Shown here one piece after another: positions 27,248 to 36,641 of a stretch of DNA of 64,000 nt. The DNA is from Sporosarcina sp. ACRSL (GTDB lineage: Bacteria > Bacillota > Bacilli > Bacillales_A > Planococcaceae): positions 310,001 to 374,000 of the forward strand of contig NZ_JAKRNT010000001.1 of assembly GCF_022346605.1 (NCBI RefSeq). The letters are read 5' to 3'. The notes beneath the pieces were generated by a model. It did no database searches. It worked only from the letters and a program-made list of their open reading frames with translations, and had not been told where the DNA came from. The position numbers were made by a program, and so were the translations under genes. Every line of letters begins with the position of its first letter. The first letter of the stretch is position 1.

Positions 27248-29323
27248 ATGGCAGATTACTTAGTAATTGTTGAGTCGCCAGCTAAGGCGAAAACAATTGA
27301 ACGTTATTTAGGGAAGAAGTATAAAGTTCGGGCATCCATCGGGCATTTACGAGATTTACCTCGCAGTCAGATGGGTGTGGACACTGAAAATAATTATGAA
27401 CCTAAATACATTACGATACGTGGAAAAGGACCTATACTTCAAGAATTGAAAAAAGATGCTAAAAAAGCGAAGAAAGTCTTCCTCGCGGCTGACCCCGATA
27501 GGGAAGGGGAGGCAATTGCATGGCATTTGGCACATCAATTGGGGATTGATATCGCTTCGGATTGTCGAGTCGTTTTCAATGAAATTACAAAGGATGCCAT
27601 CAAGGAGTCTTTCAAAAGTCCGAGACCTATCGATATGAATCGGGTGGATGCTCAACAGGCTAGAAGGATATTGGATAGACTTGTAGGCTATAATATTAGC
27701 CCCATCCTTTGGAAAAAGGTGAAGAAGGGATTGTCAGCCGGACGGGTGCAATCCGTCGCTTTACGATTGATCATCGACCGCGAGAATGAGATCAAGGCAT
27801 TCGTTCCTGAAGAATACTGGAGCATCGTCGGGCAGTTCAGTAAAAACGGAAAAACATTCGAGGCTTCCTTCTATGGCGATGGTTCGAAGAAAATAAAGCT
27901 TGAAAACAAACAGCAGGTTGATGAAATTCTTTCCAAAATGTCAGGCGATGAATTTGAAATTGTGAATCTCGTCAAAAAGGAAAGGAAACGGAATCCTGCG
28001 CTTCCTTTTACAACGTCTTCATTGCAACAGGAAGCGGCAAGAAAATTGAATTTCAGAGCACGAAAAACAATGATGCTTGCACAGCAGCTATACGAAGGAA
28101 TCAACATCGGCAAAGAAGGTATCGTCGGTCTCATAACCTACATGAGAACGGACTCTACGCGTATTTCAGAAACTGCGAAAGGTGAAGCAGTATCCTTTAT
28201 CGAAAAGATGTATGGTAAGGAGTTCGTCGCAACGACAAAGGCAAAGACAAAGGAATCCGCGAACACACAAGATGCGCATGAAGCAGTTAGACCGACATCT
28301 GTCATGAGGCCACCTGAAGCGATGAAAGCGTTCTTATCTCGTGACCAGCATAGGCTTTATAAATTGATATGGGAACGATTTGTAGCGAGTCAAATGGCTC
28401 CTGCGGTGTTGGACACAGTCACTGCAGATTTGATGAACGGTGAGGTTAAATTCAGGGCGACCGGCTCCGAAGTGAAATTTCCTGGTTTCATGAAAGTTTA
28501 TATTGAAGGGGAAGATGATCAGGAAGAGGAGAAGGACCGTATTCTTCCTCCACTTGAAAAAGGAGAGAGAGTGAAAGGGAAAGAAATCGATCCGAAGCAA
28601 CACTTCACGCAGCCGCCTCCGAGGTATTCGGAAGCTCGTCTTGTAAAGACGCTTGAGGAGCTTGGAATCGGCCGACCGTCGACGTATGCACCTACACTCG
28701 ATACGATTCAAAAGCGGGGGTACGTCACTTTGGATGCCAAACGGTTCGTACCGACTGAGCTTGGGGAAATCGTCCATCAAGCAGTAACCCAATACTTCCC
28801 AGATATTATCAATATTGAGTTCACTGCTGAAATGGAGAAGAATCTTGATGGGGTTGAAGACGGAGAAATCGAATGGAAGCAAGTAATCGATGAATTTTAT
28901 AAAGAATTCGAGAAACACGTCAAAGTTGCTGATGAAGAGATGGAAAAAATTGAAATAAAAGATGAGCCTGCTGGCGAAGATTGCGAAAAATGTGGTTCGC
29001 CGATGGTATTCAAAATGGGTCGTTACGGTAAATTCATGGCCTGTTCGAATTTCCCTGACTGCAGAAATACGAAAGCGATCATCAAACCGATCGGAGTCAC
29101 ATGTCCTTCATGTAAAGAAGGGCAAGTCGTTGAGAGGAAGAGCAAAACGAAGAGAATCTTCTACGGCTGCGACAGATATCCTGAATGTGAATATGTATCG
29201 TGGGATAAACCGATTGCAAGGCCGTGTCCGAAATGTCAAAGCACATTAGTTGAAAAAAGGTCGAAAAAAGGTGTACAAATACAATGTACCGAATGTGATT
29301 ACAAAGAGGATGCACAGGAATAA
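27248..29323 (+). CDS. topA: DNA topoisomerase I
   Basis: Type IA topoisomerase that relaxes negative supercoils. The 691-residue product has an N-terminal TOPRIM domain ([32 protein letters not shown]), the active-site Tyr at about residue 298 in [12 protein letters not shown], and C-terminal cysteine clusters of the zinc-ribbon type: CEKCG..C..C, CPSCKEG..C..C and CPKCQ..CTEC. ATG 27248 follows ATGAGGAGGAAC. In most Bacillales trmFO would follow, but here a terminator and a non-coding gap lie before xerC. Confidence 0.97.
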   Translation: MADYLVIVESPAKAKTIERYLGKKYKVRASIGHLRDLPRSQMGVDTENNYEPKYITIRGKGPILQELKKDAKKAKKVFLAADPDREGEAIAWHLAHQLGIDIASDCRVVFNEITKDAIKESFKSPRPIDMNRVDAQQARRILDRLVGYNISPILWKKVKKGLSAGRVQSVALRLIIDRENEIKAFVPEEYWSIVGQFSKNGKTFEASFYGDGSKKIKLENKQQVDEILSKMSGDEFEIVNLVKKERKRNPALPFTTSSLQQEAARKLNFRARKTMMLAQQLYEGINIGKEGIVGLITYMRTDSTRISETAKGEAVSFIEKMYGKEFVATTKAKTKESANTQDAHEAVRPTSVMRPPEAMKAFLSRDQHRLYKLIWERFVASQMAPAVLDTVTADLMNGEVKFRATGSEVKFPGFMKVYIEGEDDQEEEKDRILPPLEKGERVKGKEIDPKQHFTQPPPRYSEARLVKTLEELGIGRPSTYAPTLDTIQKRGYVTLDAKRFVPTELGEIVHQAVTQYFPDIINIEFTAEMEKNLDGVEDGEIEWKQVIDEFYKEFEKHVKVADEEMEKIEIKDEPAGEDCEKCGSPMVFKMGRYGKFMACSNFPDCRNTKAIIKPIGVTCPSCKEGQVVERKSKTKRIFYGCDRYPECEYVSWDKPIARPCPKCQSTLVEKRSKKGVQIQCTECDYKEDAQE

Positions 29324-29414
29324 AGATAGTCAAGGCCAACGTTGAGAGAGGCATGCTAAGCGTGCGATGCATGAGGTAAAGCAGTTTCAATCTGCAGTTC
29401 GTGTATAAAAAAAC

Positions 29415-29455
29415 GCTGTACAAGGCGGACACCCATCCGTCTCGTGCAGCTTTTT
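29415..29455 (+). terminator. Intrinsic terminator after topA
   Basis: GCTGTACAAGGCGGA (29415-29429) pairs with TCCGTCTCGTGCAGC (29436-29450) with two G-U pairs and one mismatch, followed by TTTTT. Confidence 0.8.
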
Positions 29456-29640
29456 ATTGCTCGCGAAATAAAATTGAACAATATGTGTCCATTACGTGCA
29501 AAGAGGTCTGACATCTTAAGTCGTAACTGTTGCGGTAGAAAGATATTATAAGTTATAGTGAATCGTGGATGACTTTAGAATTTCCGAATTAGTCCTTTTA
29601 TTCAATCAATCGCAAGTGGATGCAAAATAGAAAAAATAAC
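29456..29640. other. Non-coding gap between topA terminator and xerC promoter
   Basis: The topA-xerC gap spans 382 bp in total. Between the terminator and the xerC promoter I see no plausible reading frame, RNA gene or repeat. The usual neighbour trmFO is not here, nor is a recognisable remnant of it. Confidence 0.6.
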
Positions 29641-29645
29641 CACTA

Positions 29646-29673
29646 TTCAAACATGTTGTAATTTTGTTATAAT
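29646..29673 (+). promoter_or_regulatory. Probable promoter of xerC-hslVU
   Basis: A perfect TATAAT (29668-29673) is preceded at 16 bp by a weak TTCAAA (29646-29651). The start of xerC is 32 bp downstream. Confidence 0.5.
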
Positions 29674-29705
29674 TGATAGAGTGATTCATTATGGGGGTGA
29701 AGCAC

Positions 29706-30608
29706 TTGAAACAAATTGATCCGGAGGCTGTGCTTGACGAATACATATCCTATATACGCCTGGAAAAGAACTATTCATCCCGGACAGTTACGGAGTATCG
29801 TAATGATCTTCAAGAATTCTTCTCCTTTTTAATTCAAGAAGGGATTACTCATTTGAATGACGTGGAATATCCTGAGGCAAGATTGTATATAACATCATTA
29901 TATGACAAAGGCTTAGCGAGAAAGACAATCTCAAGGAAAATTTCATCCATTCGTTCACTTTATAAGTTTGGCAATGCTCGATTCGGGATAAATGATAATG
30001 CATTCCGATTATTGCATCATCCAAAGAAGGAACAGCGGCTTCCTGCTTTTTTTTATGAGGAAGAATTGAAGTCGCTCTTTGAGACGTGTTCAGGTGAAGA
30101 TCCGAAATCATTACGTAATCATGCTCTTCTTGAACTGCTTTACGCTACCGGCATACGGGTGAGTGAGTTGACCTCCATTGAATTGGGCGATATCGATAAT
30201 TTTCTAGGTATCGTTAAAGTAATGGGGAAAGGTAGAAAAGAGCGCTATGTACCGTTTGGCAGCTTTGCGCAGGAAGCCCTTGAATCTTATATGGAAAAAA
30301 GTCGTCCTATCTTAATGAAGAAAAAAAGTCACCAATCACTATTTGTCAATTTACGAGGTGATCCGATAACGGACAGGGGAGTCCGTCATGTTCTAAATGC
30401 GATGATGGAAGATGCGTCCATTCGAGGGAAGATCTATCCTCATATGATCCGCCACTCCTTCGCGACACATCTTCTCTCCAATGGCGCAGATATGAGAACG
30501 GTACAAGAATTACTTGGCCACAGTCATTTATCTACGACTCAAGTGTATACGCATATTACGAAAGAACATTTACGGAAAACGTATATGAACACACATCCGC
30601 GAGCTTAG
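29706..30608 (+). CDS. xerC: Tyrosine recombinase XerC (CodV)
   Basis: It resolves chromosome dimers at dif with XerD. The 300-residue product has an N-terminal SAM-like core-binding domain (about 1-90) and a catalytic domain with Arg in ATGIRVSEL, the HxxR motif in PHMIRHSFATHLL, His in LLGHSHLSTTQ and the nucleophile Tyr281 in QVYTH. I prefer TTG 29706, which has GGGGGTGA at proper spacing. An in-frame ATG at 29691 overlaps that site. It is followed by hslV after 12 bp, as in the B. subtilis codVWXY operon. Confidence 0.95.
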   Translation: MKQIDPEAVLDEYISYIRLEKNYSSRTVTEYRNDLQEFFSFLIQEGITHLNDVEYPEARLYITSLYDKGLARKTISRKISSIRSLYKFGNARFGINDNAFRLLHHPKKEQRLPAFFYEEELKSLFETCSGEDPKSLRNHALLELLYATGIRVSELTSIELGDIDNFLGIVKVMGKGRKERYVPFGSFAQEALESYMEKSRPILMKKKSHQSLFVNLRGDPITDRGVRHVLNAMMEDASIRGKIYPHMIRHSFATHLLSNGADMRTVQELLGHSHLSTTQVYTHITKEHLRKTYMNTHPRA

Positions 30609-30620
30609 GAGGATAAGTTG

Positions 30621-31163
30621 ATGGGATTTCATTCTACAACGATTTTTGCCATCCGGCATAATGGTGTATGTGCAATGTCGGGTGACGGACAAGTGACAAT
30701 GGGAGAATCCGTTGTCATGAAACATACCGCAAAAAAGGTCAGAAGACTGTTTGGCGGTAAAATCATAGCTGGGTTTGCAGGCTCAGTCGCCGACGCGTTT
30801 ACCCTCTTTGAACTGTTTGAAGGAAAACTTGGTGAATTTAACGGCAATTTGGAGCGGGCTTCGGTAGAGCTTGCGAAAGAATGGCGGGGCGACCGCATAT
30901 TGAGAAAGTTGGAGGCGATGCTCCTTGTCGCCGACAAGGAAAGGCTTCTACTCGTTTCGGGAACCGGGGAAGTGATTGAACCTGATGACGGCGTACTTGC
31001 AATCGGATCGGGCGGGAATTATGCACTCGCAGCAGGACGTGCTCTGAAAAAATATAGCGGTGATTCACTCACTGCGGAGCAAATTGCAAGGGCTGCCCTT
31101 GAAACAGCCGCTGAATTATGTGTCTACACAAACGACCGGATCATTGTGGAGGTACTCGGATGA
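30621..31163 (+). CDS. hslV: ATP-dependent protease peptidase subunit HslV (ClpQ/CodW)
   Basis: HslV forms the peptidase rings of the HslUV proteasome-like protease. The 180-residue product begins [15 protein letters not shown], then [25 protein letters not shown] and [15 protein letters not shown]. The Thr-Thr at residues 6-7 aligns with the N-terminal Thr nucleophile of E. coli HslV, while B. subtilis ClpQ is reported to use an N-terminal Ser. Here residue 2 is Gly, so the active nucleophile needs a short propeptide to be removed or a different mechanism. ATG 30621 follows TTAGGAGGATAAG. It overlaps hslU by 4 bp. Confidence 0.95.
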   Translation: MGFHSTTIFAIRHNGVCAMSGDGQVTMGESVVMKHTAKKVRRLFGGKIIAGFAGSVADAFTLFELFEGKLGEFNGNLERASVELAKEWRGDRILRKLEAMLLVADKERLLLVSGTGEVIEPDDGVLAIGSGGNYALAAGRALKKYSGDSLTAEQIARAALETAAELCVYTNDRIIVEVLG

Positions 31164-32560
31164 ATAAAAAACAGGAATTGACCCCGCGCGAATTGACCGC
31201 TTACTTGGATCGGTATATCGTAGGACAGAATGCCGCTAAAAGGGCGGTTTCTGTCGCCATCCGAAACAGGTATAGAAGAAGCCTTTTGACAGATGAGGAA
31301 AAAAGGGAAATTATCCCCAAAAACATTTTAATGATTGGACCGACAGGTGTTGGAAAGACTGAAATTGCGAGAAGGATTGCAAGGCTCGTCAACGCACCTT
31401 TCGTGAAAGTGGAAGCGACGAAGTTCACAGAAGTCGGATATGTCGGCAGAGATGTCGAATCGATGATCAGGGACTTGACAGAAGCGGCTGTCCGTATCGT
31501 TCGAGATGAAATGCGAGAGTCCGTGAAAGGTCAAGCGGAAAAGCTTGCCGAGGAGCGGCTCGTAGAACTTCTCGTTCCTGAAAAAAAACGAAAAGTCAAC
31601 ATGCAGAATCCATTTGAAATGCTGTTTGGACAAAAGGCTGAAGAGGCTGATAACAGTACCGAAGAGGCTGCTGAAATTAGTCGGAAACGTTCTGAAATCG
31701 CCCATCGACTCGCAGCGGGTGAATTGGAGGAACAAACGATTACAGTTGAAGTATCCTCTCAACAGCCATCCATGTTTGATGCATTGCAAGGTTCGGGGAT
31801 GGAACAGATGGGGGCCAGCATGCAAGATGCCTTATCTTCATTAATGCCGAAAAAAATGACGAAACGGAAAATGAAGGTGAAGGATGCGAGGAAAGTCCTG
31901 CAAGCTGAAGAAGCGGATAAGCTGATTGATCATGATGAAATTGCAAGAAGATCAGTTGAACTAACCGAGCAATCCGGAATCATTTTCATCGATGAAATGG
32001 ATAAAATCGCAAGTCGTGGCAACAGCGGATCATCAGCGGATGTCTCAAGAGAAGGGGTTCAAAGAGACATTTTGCCTATCGTGGAAGGCTCAACCGTTAC
32101 GACGAAATATGGTCCAGTTAAAACGGATTTCATACTCTTTATCGCAGCGGGAGCATTTCACATGTCGAAGCCATCCGATATCATCCCGGAGCTCCAAGGA
32201 CGTTTCCCGATCCGTGTGGAACTTGAAAAGCTCTCGAAAGAAGATTTCGTCAGGATCTTGAAAGAACCGGACTTCTCTTTAATCAAGCAATACGAAAAAC
32301 TGTTGGCAACGGAAGATGTCGCAATTGAGTTTTCGGAAGAAGCAATCGAGAGGATTGCGGAAATTGCATTCGACGTGAACGACAACACCGAAAACATCGG
32401 AGCGAGAAGGTTGCATACGATTTTAGAAAAGCTGCTGGAAGAGTTATCGTATGAAGCAGCTGAAATTGGTCCTTCTACAATTAAGATAACGGTGCCTTAT
32501 GTCGATGAAAAGTTGAAAAGTATCGTAAAAAACAAAGATTTGTCACATTTTATCTTATAA
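31160..32560 (+). CDS. hslU: ATP-dependent protease ATPase subunit HslU (ClpY/CodX)
   Basis: HslU is the AAA+ unfoldase of HslUV. The 466-residue product has Walker [14 protein letters not shown], a variable I domain (about 110-240), Walker [13 protein letters not shown] and the sensor 2 region [17 protein letters not shown]. It ends in FIL, a C-terminal tail type that docks into HslV. ATG 31160 follows GTGGAGGTAC at the end of hslV. The longer upstream frame lies inside hslV and is rejected. Confidence 0.96.
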   Translation: MNKKQELTPRELTAYLDRYIVGQNAAKRAVSVAIRNRYRRSLLTDEEKREIIPKNILMIGPTGVGKTEIARRIARLVNAPFVKVEATKFTEVGYVGRDVESMIRDLTEAAVRIVRDEMRESVKGQAEKLAEERLVELLVPEKKRKVNMQNPFEMLFGQKAEEADNSTEEAAEISRKRSEIAHRLAAGELEEQTITVEVSSQQPSMFDALQGSGMEQMGASMQDALSSLMPKKMTKRKMKVKDARKVLQAEEADKLIDHDEIARRSVELTEQSGIIFIDEMDKIASRGNSGSSADVSREGVQRDILPIVEGSTVTTKYGPVKTDFILFIAAGAFHMSKPSDIIPELQGRFPIRVELEKLSKEDFVRILKEPDFSLIKQYEKLLATEDVAIEFSEEAIERIAEIAFDVNDNTENIGARRLHTILEKLLEELSYEAAEIGPSTIKITVPYVDEKLKSIVKNKDLSHFIL

Positions 32561-32643
32561 TGAGACCGTATTAGTTTATTTAATGATTGAAAAGCTTTAG
32601 AATATTCTTAAATGCAAACATGATTCCATAGGAGGAAATAATT

Positions 32644-33420
32644 ATGTCATTACTTACAAAAACAAGAAAAATCAACGCAATGTTACAAGAATCAGGTGGA
32701 AAACCTGTAAACTTCAAAGAAATGGCTGAGAAGTTAAGCTCAGTGATCGAATGTAATGCATTCATCGTAAGCAGAAAAGGGAAATTGCTTGGTCTTGAAA
32801 TTCACCAACAAATCGAGAATGAGCGTATGAAAAAAATGTTCCAAGAACGTAAATTCCCTGAGGAGTACACAAATAAGCTTTTCGAAGTGAATGAAACATC
32901 TTCAAACATCGATGTATATAGCGATTACACTGTATTCCCGGAAGAGGAACGTGAACTGTTCAAAGACGGCTTGACAACTGTTGTTCCGATTATCGGTGGT
33001 GGAGAGCGTCTTGGAACATTATTGCTAGCGCGCCTGAAAGAAGAGTTCACTGAAGACGACCTTATCCTTGCGGAATATGGTGCTACAGTTGTCGGTATGG
33101 AAATCCTTCGTGAAAAAGCTGAAGAAATCGAAGTGGAAGCGCGAAGCAAAGCTGTAGTACAAATGGCGATCAATTCATTGTCTTACAGTGAACACGAAGC
33201 AATTGAACACATCTTCAAAGAGCTTGATGGCAATGAAGGACTGCTTGTCGCTTCCAAAATTGCTGACCGTGTAGGGATTACGCGTTCTGTCATCGTAAAT
33301 GCATTGCGTAAGCTTGAAAGTGCGGGTGTTATCGAATCCCGTTCACTCGGTATGAAAGGTACGTATATCAAAGTATTGAACAGCAAATTCCTAGAAGAAC
33401 TTGAAAATCAAAAGAACTAA
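32644..33420 (+). CDS. codY: GTP-sensing global regulator CodY
   Basis: CodY represses stationary-phase, amino-acid uptake and, in Bacillus, motility genes when GTP and branched-chain amino acids are high. The 258-residue product has an N-terminal GAF domain (about 1-155) that binds branched-chain amino acids and a C-terminal winged helix (about 200-250, [21 protein letters not shown]). ATG 32644 follows ATAGGAGG. A terminator follows, then the fla/che promoter region, the same order as in B. subtilis. Confidence 0.97.
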   Translation: MSLLTKTRKINAMLQESGGKPVNFKEMAEKLSSVIECNAFIVSRKGKLLGLEIHQQIENERMKKMFQERKFPEEYTNKLFEVNETSSNIDVYSDYTVFPEEERELFKDGLTTVVPIIGGGERLGTLLLARLKEEFTEDDLILAEYGATVVGMEILREKAEEIEVEARSKAVVQMAINSLSYSEHEAIEHIFKELDGNEGLLVASKIADRVGITRSVIVNALRKLESAGVIESRSLGMKGTYIKVLNSKFLEELENQKN

Positions 33421-33429
33421 TGAATCATG

Positions 33430-33462
33430 ACACTTCGGCTGAATAGCCGGAGTGTTATTTTT
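33430..33462 (+). terminator. Intrinsic terminator after codY
   Basis: ACACTTCGGCT (33430-33440) pairs with AGCCGGAGTGT (33445-33455) around a GAAT loop with one G-U pair, followed by TATTTTTAT. Confidence 0.85.
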
Positions 33463-33603
33463 ATGGGAAGGAATGAGTAGTGCTTCAGAAGATGCTTGCT
33501 ACCTAATTAACAGGTTGAGAAAATAGTCCTAAGAACTATAGGTAATGGGTTTATAAGAAAACAAAAGGGTTGTTTTGTACTAATTCTATTTACATTAATA
33601 TGA

Positions 33604-33633
33604 TAGACAAAGTTCGCCAAAATCCGATACAAT
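33604..33633 (+). promoter_or_regulatory. Fla/che promoter region: overlapping sigma-D-like and sigma-A-like motifs
   Basis: TAGA (33604-33607), 15 bp, then TCCGATAC (33623-33630) resembles the sigma-D consensus TAAA-N15-GCCGATAT. TAGACA (33604-33609), 18 bp, TACAAT (33628-33633) is also a good sigma-A match, so two holoenzymes might share the site. A second sigma-A candidate, TTGATT (33666) with TTATAA/TATAAC (33689-33695), lies nearer flgB. B. subtilis likewise has sigma-A and sigma-D promoters ahead of flgB. Confidence 0.55.
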
Positions 33634-33717
33634 AAGATATGTGTTTAATTGAGAGTTTTATAGAATTGATTTTCTTTTAAATAGAAACTTATAACTAATT
33701 TGAGGTGAAATAGATTA

Positions 33718-34110
33718 ATGAACATTTATGGATCAACCATTTCGCTGCTTGAAAGGGGATTGGACTTTTCTGCGGCAAAGGGAAAAGTCATTTCGCAAAA
33801 TATAGCAAATGTCGACACGCCAAACTATAAGGCGAAACATGTCAGCTTTAAGCAAATGATGCATGAAGTTCAAAGCAATCCTATTAACGCCTATCGAACG
33901 AATGAACTGCATTTAAATTTTGCTTCTAAAGTTTCACAGCCAGGCATAGCCAAGTATGGTAATTTCCGATACAGGCAAGACGGGAATGGAGTCGATATGG
34001 ATAAGGAACAAGCGGATCTCGCAGCAAACCAAATTTACTACAACGCATTAGTCGACCGCCTCAGCGGGAAATTCAACTCACTTCAAAATGTCATTAAAGG
34101 AGGACGTTAA
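33718..34110 (+). CDS. flgB: Flagellar basal-body rod protein FlgB
   Basis: This 130-residue proximal rod component has the rod-family N-terminal motif FSAAKGKVISQNIANVDTPN cut to its core QNIANVDTPNYKAKH, and the C-terminal YYNALVDRLSGKFNSL helix. It is the first gene of the fla/che locus. ATG 33718 follows TTTGAGGTGAAA. flgC follows after 2 bp. Confidence 0.96.
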   Translation: MNIYGSTISLLERGLDFSAAKGKVISQNIANVDTPNYKAKHVSFKQMMHEVQSNPINAYRTNELHLNFASKVSQPGIAKYGNFRYRQDGNGVDMDKEQADLAANQIYYNALVDRLSGKFNSLQNVIKGGR

Positions 34111-34112
34111 TC

Positions 34113-34574
34113 ATGTCGATTTTCCATAGTCTTAATACTTCAGCCTCAGCTCTAACTGCCCAGCGACTAAGGATGGATGTGATTTCCTCCAATATGGCAA
34201 ATATCGAAACGACACGTGGAAGGATGGTCGGCGGCGAGTGGCAACCGTACCGCCGGAAGACCGTCAGTTTGCAACCTATGGAAGGCCGATTCTCTTCAAT
34301 GTTGCAAGCGGCGATGGGAAGCCGTGATAGAGGGACTGTTGGATATGGCGTAACTGTTTCTCGAATCCAGGAGGATGTCGAAACTCCATTTAAGCTTGTC
34401 TTTGACCCGAACCATCCAGATGCCAATGAAGAAGGATATGTTCAAATGCCAAATGTGGATCCGCTAAGAGAAATGATCGACCTGATGTCCGCAACAAGGT
34501 CGTATGAAGCGAATGTCACAGTGTTAAATGCCAACAAAGCGATGCTCATGAAAGCACTTGAAATAGGGAAATGA
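34113..34574 (+). CDS. flgC: Flagellar basal-body rod protein FlgC
   Basis: This 153-residue rod protein has the motif VISSNMANIETTRG near the N-terminus and the C-terminal MIDLMSATRSYEANVTVLNA helix that packs in the rod. The ribosome binding site AAAGGAGG is in the end of flgB. fliE follows. Confidence 0.96.
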   Translation: MSIFHSLNTSASALTAQRLRMDVISSNMANIETTRGRMVGGEWQPYRRKTVSLQPMEGRFSSMLQAAMGSRDRGTVGYGVTVSRIQEDVETPFKLVFDPNHPDANEEGYVQMPNVDPLREMIDLMSATRSYEANVTVLNANKAMLMKALEIGK

Positions 34575-34599
34575 TGAGCGTGAAAGGAAGAGATGACAG

Positions 34600-34908
34600 A
34601 TGCCAATTCAATCGATAAACGGTATAGGTAATGCGACAGGCATGATGAAAATCAATCAAAGCATTCAACCTACCCCGTTCGAAGCGCAAAAAAGCTTCGG
34701 ATCGTTTTTAAAGGATGCCATACAAGAAGTGAATGTGAAGCAAATCGAATCAGACAAAATGACCCAAAAGCTAATTTTAGGGGAAGATGTCGATTTGCAT
34801 AATGTCATGATCACTGCACAAAAAGCGTCAATCGCATTGAATGCGACGATGGAAGTGCGCAACAAGGTAATTGAAGCCTACCAGGAAATAATTAGAATGC
34901 CAGTATAA
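34600..34908 (+). CDS. fliE: Flagellar hook-basal body protein FliE
   Basis: FliE links the MS ring to the rod. The 102-residue product has the SFGSFLKDAIQEVN segment and the conserved C-terminal half (GEDVDLHNVMITAQKASIAL..RNKVIEAYQEIIRMPV). GGAAGAG precedes ATG 34600. A family 2 repeat lies between it and fliF. Confidence 0.95.
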   Translation: MPIQSINGIGNATGMMKINQSIQPTPFEAQKSFGSFLKDAIQEVNVKQIESDKMTQKLILGEDVDLHNVMITAQKASIALNATMEVRNKVIEAYQEIIRMPV

Positions 34909-34927
34909 AAGCGAAGGCGACCGTTTA

Positions 34928-35000
34928 GCCCTGACAGTCAGGGCAATGATGTGCTCGCAACGCTTCGCTTTTGCTCGCAAACGCCGTTCTTCGTAACGGC
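34928..35000 (-). repeat. Family 2 repeat between fliE and fliF
   Basis: GATGTGCTCGCAACGCTTCG.. to ..TTCGTAACGGC (34948-35000) is a near match to the units at 4065-4117 and, reversed, at 62967-63080. Just upstream GCCCTGA cag TCAGGGC (34928-34944) is a perfect 7-bp hairpin. The element sits inside the flagellar operon without a T-run, so it need not stop transcription. Confidence 0.75.
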
Positions 35001-35031
35001 ATTTACTATGTAAGCAGACCGGGGGATCAGA

Positions 35032-36627
35032 ATGAAAGAAAGAATGACGAAAATTGGAACTGACGCAAAGCAGTTCTGGTCGAGTCGCACGAAACGACAA
35101 AAAACTACATATATCGGGTCCGCGGTTGCTGTCGTTATTTTCGCTGCTTTTCTGACATATTTCTTGTCGAGGACAGAATTTGTTCCTCTGTACAGTGACG
35201 TTTCGCGTGCGGAAATTGGCCGTATCAAGGAAGAGTTGGATGCGCAAGGTGTTCCAAGCCAAATCGCTCCCGGAGGCACATCTATTTTAGTTCCAAAAGA
35301 AAGAGTGGATGATCTACTGGTAACCCTCGCTGCTGAAGGTTATCCGAATACAGGAACGATCGATTATTCCTTTTTCTCTCAAAACGCCGGTTTTGGCACG
35401 ACGGATAATGAATTTGATGTGATCAAGCTGGGTGCGATGCAAACTGAATTAGCAAATCTCATTAAAGGGATCCAAGGAGTTAAAGATGCAAATGTAATGT
35501 TAACGTTGCCGACGCAAAGTGTCTTCTTAAATGAATCTGTGCAAAGTGCAAGCGCCGCAATCATATTGAATACGGAACCCGGACATCAGTTTACGGAACC
35601 GCAAATTACTGCATTATATAATTTAGTGTCAAAAAGTGTACCGAATTTATCTACAGACGATATCGTCATAATGAACCAGTACTCCGAGTATTTCGATTTG
35701 AAAACATCAGACCAGTCGATTGGCACAAATGTAGTTAGCCAAATGGAATTGAAGAAGACGATTGAACGTGACTTGCAAAGGAAAGTCCAAATGATGCTTG
35801 GCACGATGGTCGGTCAAGATAAAGTCATTGTCTCCGTTACGACCGATATCGACTTTAAGCAAGAAAACAGGCAAGAAAACCTTGTCGATCGCGTTGACGA
35901 AGACCTGGACAGTTTAGCAATCAGCGTGCAAAGGATAACAGAGTCATTTTCCGGCAACGGTGCTGTCGCAGGGGGAGTTCCAGAAGCGCAAGACCCTACC
36001 GATAACCGTACAAATTTTGTGGAAGGCAACAATGCAAACGGAGAATATGAAAGAGTCGAAGAGACTGTTAACAATGAAGTGAATAGGATCAGAAAAGACA
36101 TAGTCGAAAGCCCTTATAAAATACGTGATATTGGTATTCAAGTAATGGTGGAACCACCTAATGTAAATGACATCGCATCCTTGACACCAGGTGTAGAAGA
36201 AGATATTCGTACGATATTGGAGACGATTATCAGCACGTCAATCGATAAGAGCTATGTGCCGGCTGATGTCACTGATGATTATTGGCAAAACAAAATTGCA
36301 ATCTCCACGCAAACTTTTAATGGGAAAATGACCCCAGCTCCGCAGACAGCTGAAGCTGTAATTCCTTGGTGGGTTTATGCGATTGGTGCAGCTTTACTTG
36401 TTGTCATTGGAATCCTGATCGTTGCATACTTCCGCAAACGCAGGCAGGAAAGAGAAGCGGAAGAGGCGATGATTCTTGAAGAACAGCGTGAAGCGTTGCA
36501 TGTGGAAGATATCAATTTGGAACAAGAAACAGAAGCAACTCTTCGCAAAAAGCAACTTGAAAAGATGGCCAAGGATAAGCCAGAAGAATTTGCTAAATTA
36601 TTGAGAACATGGATAGCCGAGGATTGA
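35032..36627 (+). CDS. fliF: Flagellar MS-ring protein FliF
   Basis: FliF builds the membrane ring that nucleates the basal body. The 531-residue product has an N-terminal membrane helix (about 24-46), ring-building motifs (FVPLYSDVS, EGYPNTGTIDYSFF), a low-complexity linker (about 305-350) and a second helix (about 444-466). It ends in a C-terminal cytoplasmic tail for FliG binding (KDKPEEFAKLLRTWIAED). ATG 35032 follows CCGGGGGATC. Confidence 0.96.
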   Translation: MKERMTKIGTDAKQFWSSRTKRQKTTYIGSAVAVVIFAAFLTYFLSRTEFVPLYSDVSRAEIGRIKEELDAQGVPSQIAPGGTSILVPKERVDDLLVTLAAEGYPNTGTIDYSFFSQNAGFGTTDNEFDVIKLGAMQTELANLIKGIQGVKDANVMLTLPTQSVFLNESVQSASAAIILNTEPGHQFTEPQITALYNLVSKSVPNLSTDDIVIMNQYSEYFDLKTSDQSIGTNVVSQMELKKTIERDLQRKVQMMLGTMVGQDKVIVSVTTDIDFKQENRQENLVDRVDEDLDSLAISVQRITESFSGNGAVAGGVPEAQDPTDNRTNFVEGNNANGEYERVEETVNNEVNRIRKDIVESPYKIRDIGIQVMVEPPNVNDIASLTPGVEEDIRTILETIISTSIDKSYVPADVTDDYWQNKIAISTQTFNGKMTPAPQTAEAVIPWWVYAIGAALLVVIGILIVAYFRKRRQEREAEEAMILEEQREALHVEDINLEQETEATLRKKQLEKMAKDKPEEFAKLLRTWIAED

Positions 36628-36641
36628 CGGAGGGATGAACA

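Noticed and set aside
32593-32615. CodY box upstream of codY
   Set aside because: AGAATATTCT is a neat palindrome, but alignment to the CodY consensus leaves about five mismatches.
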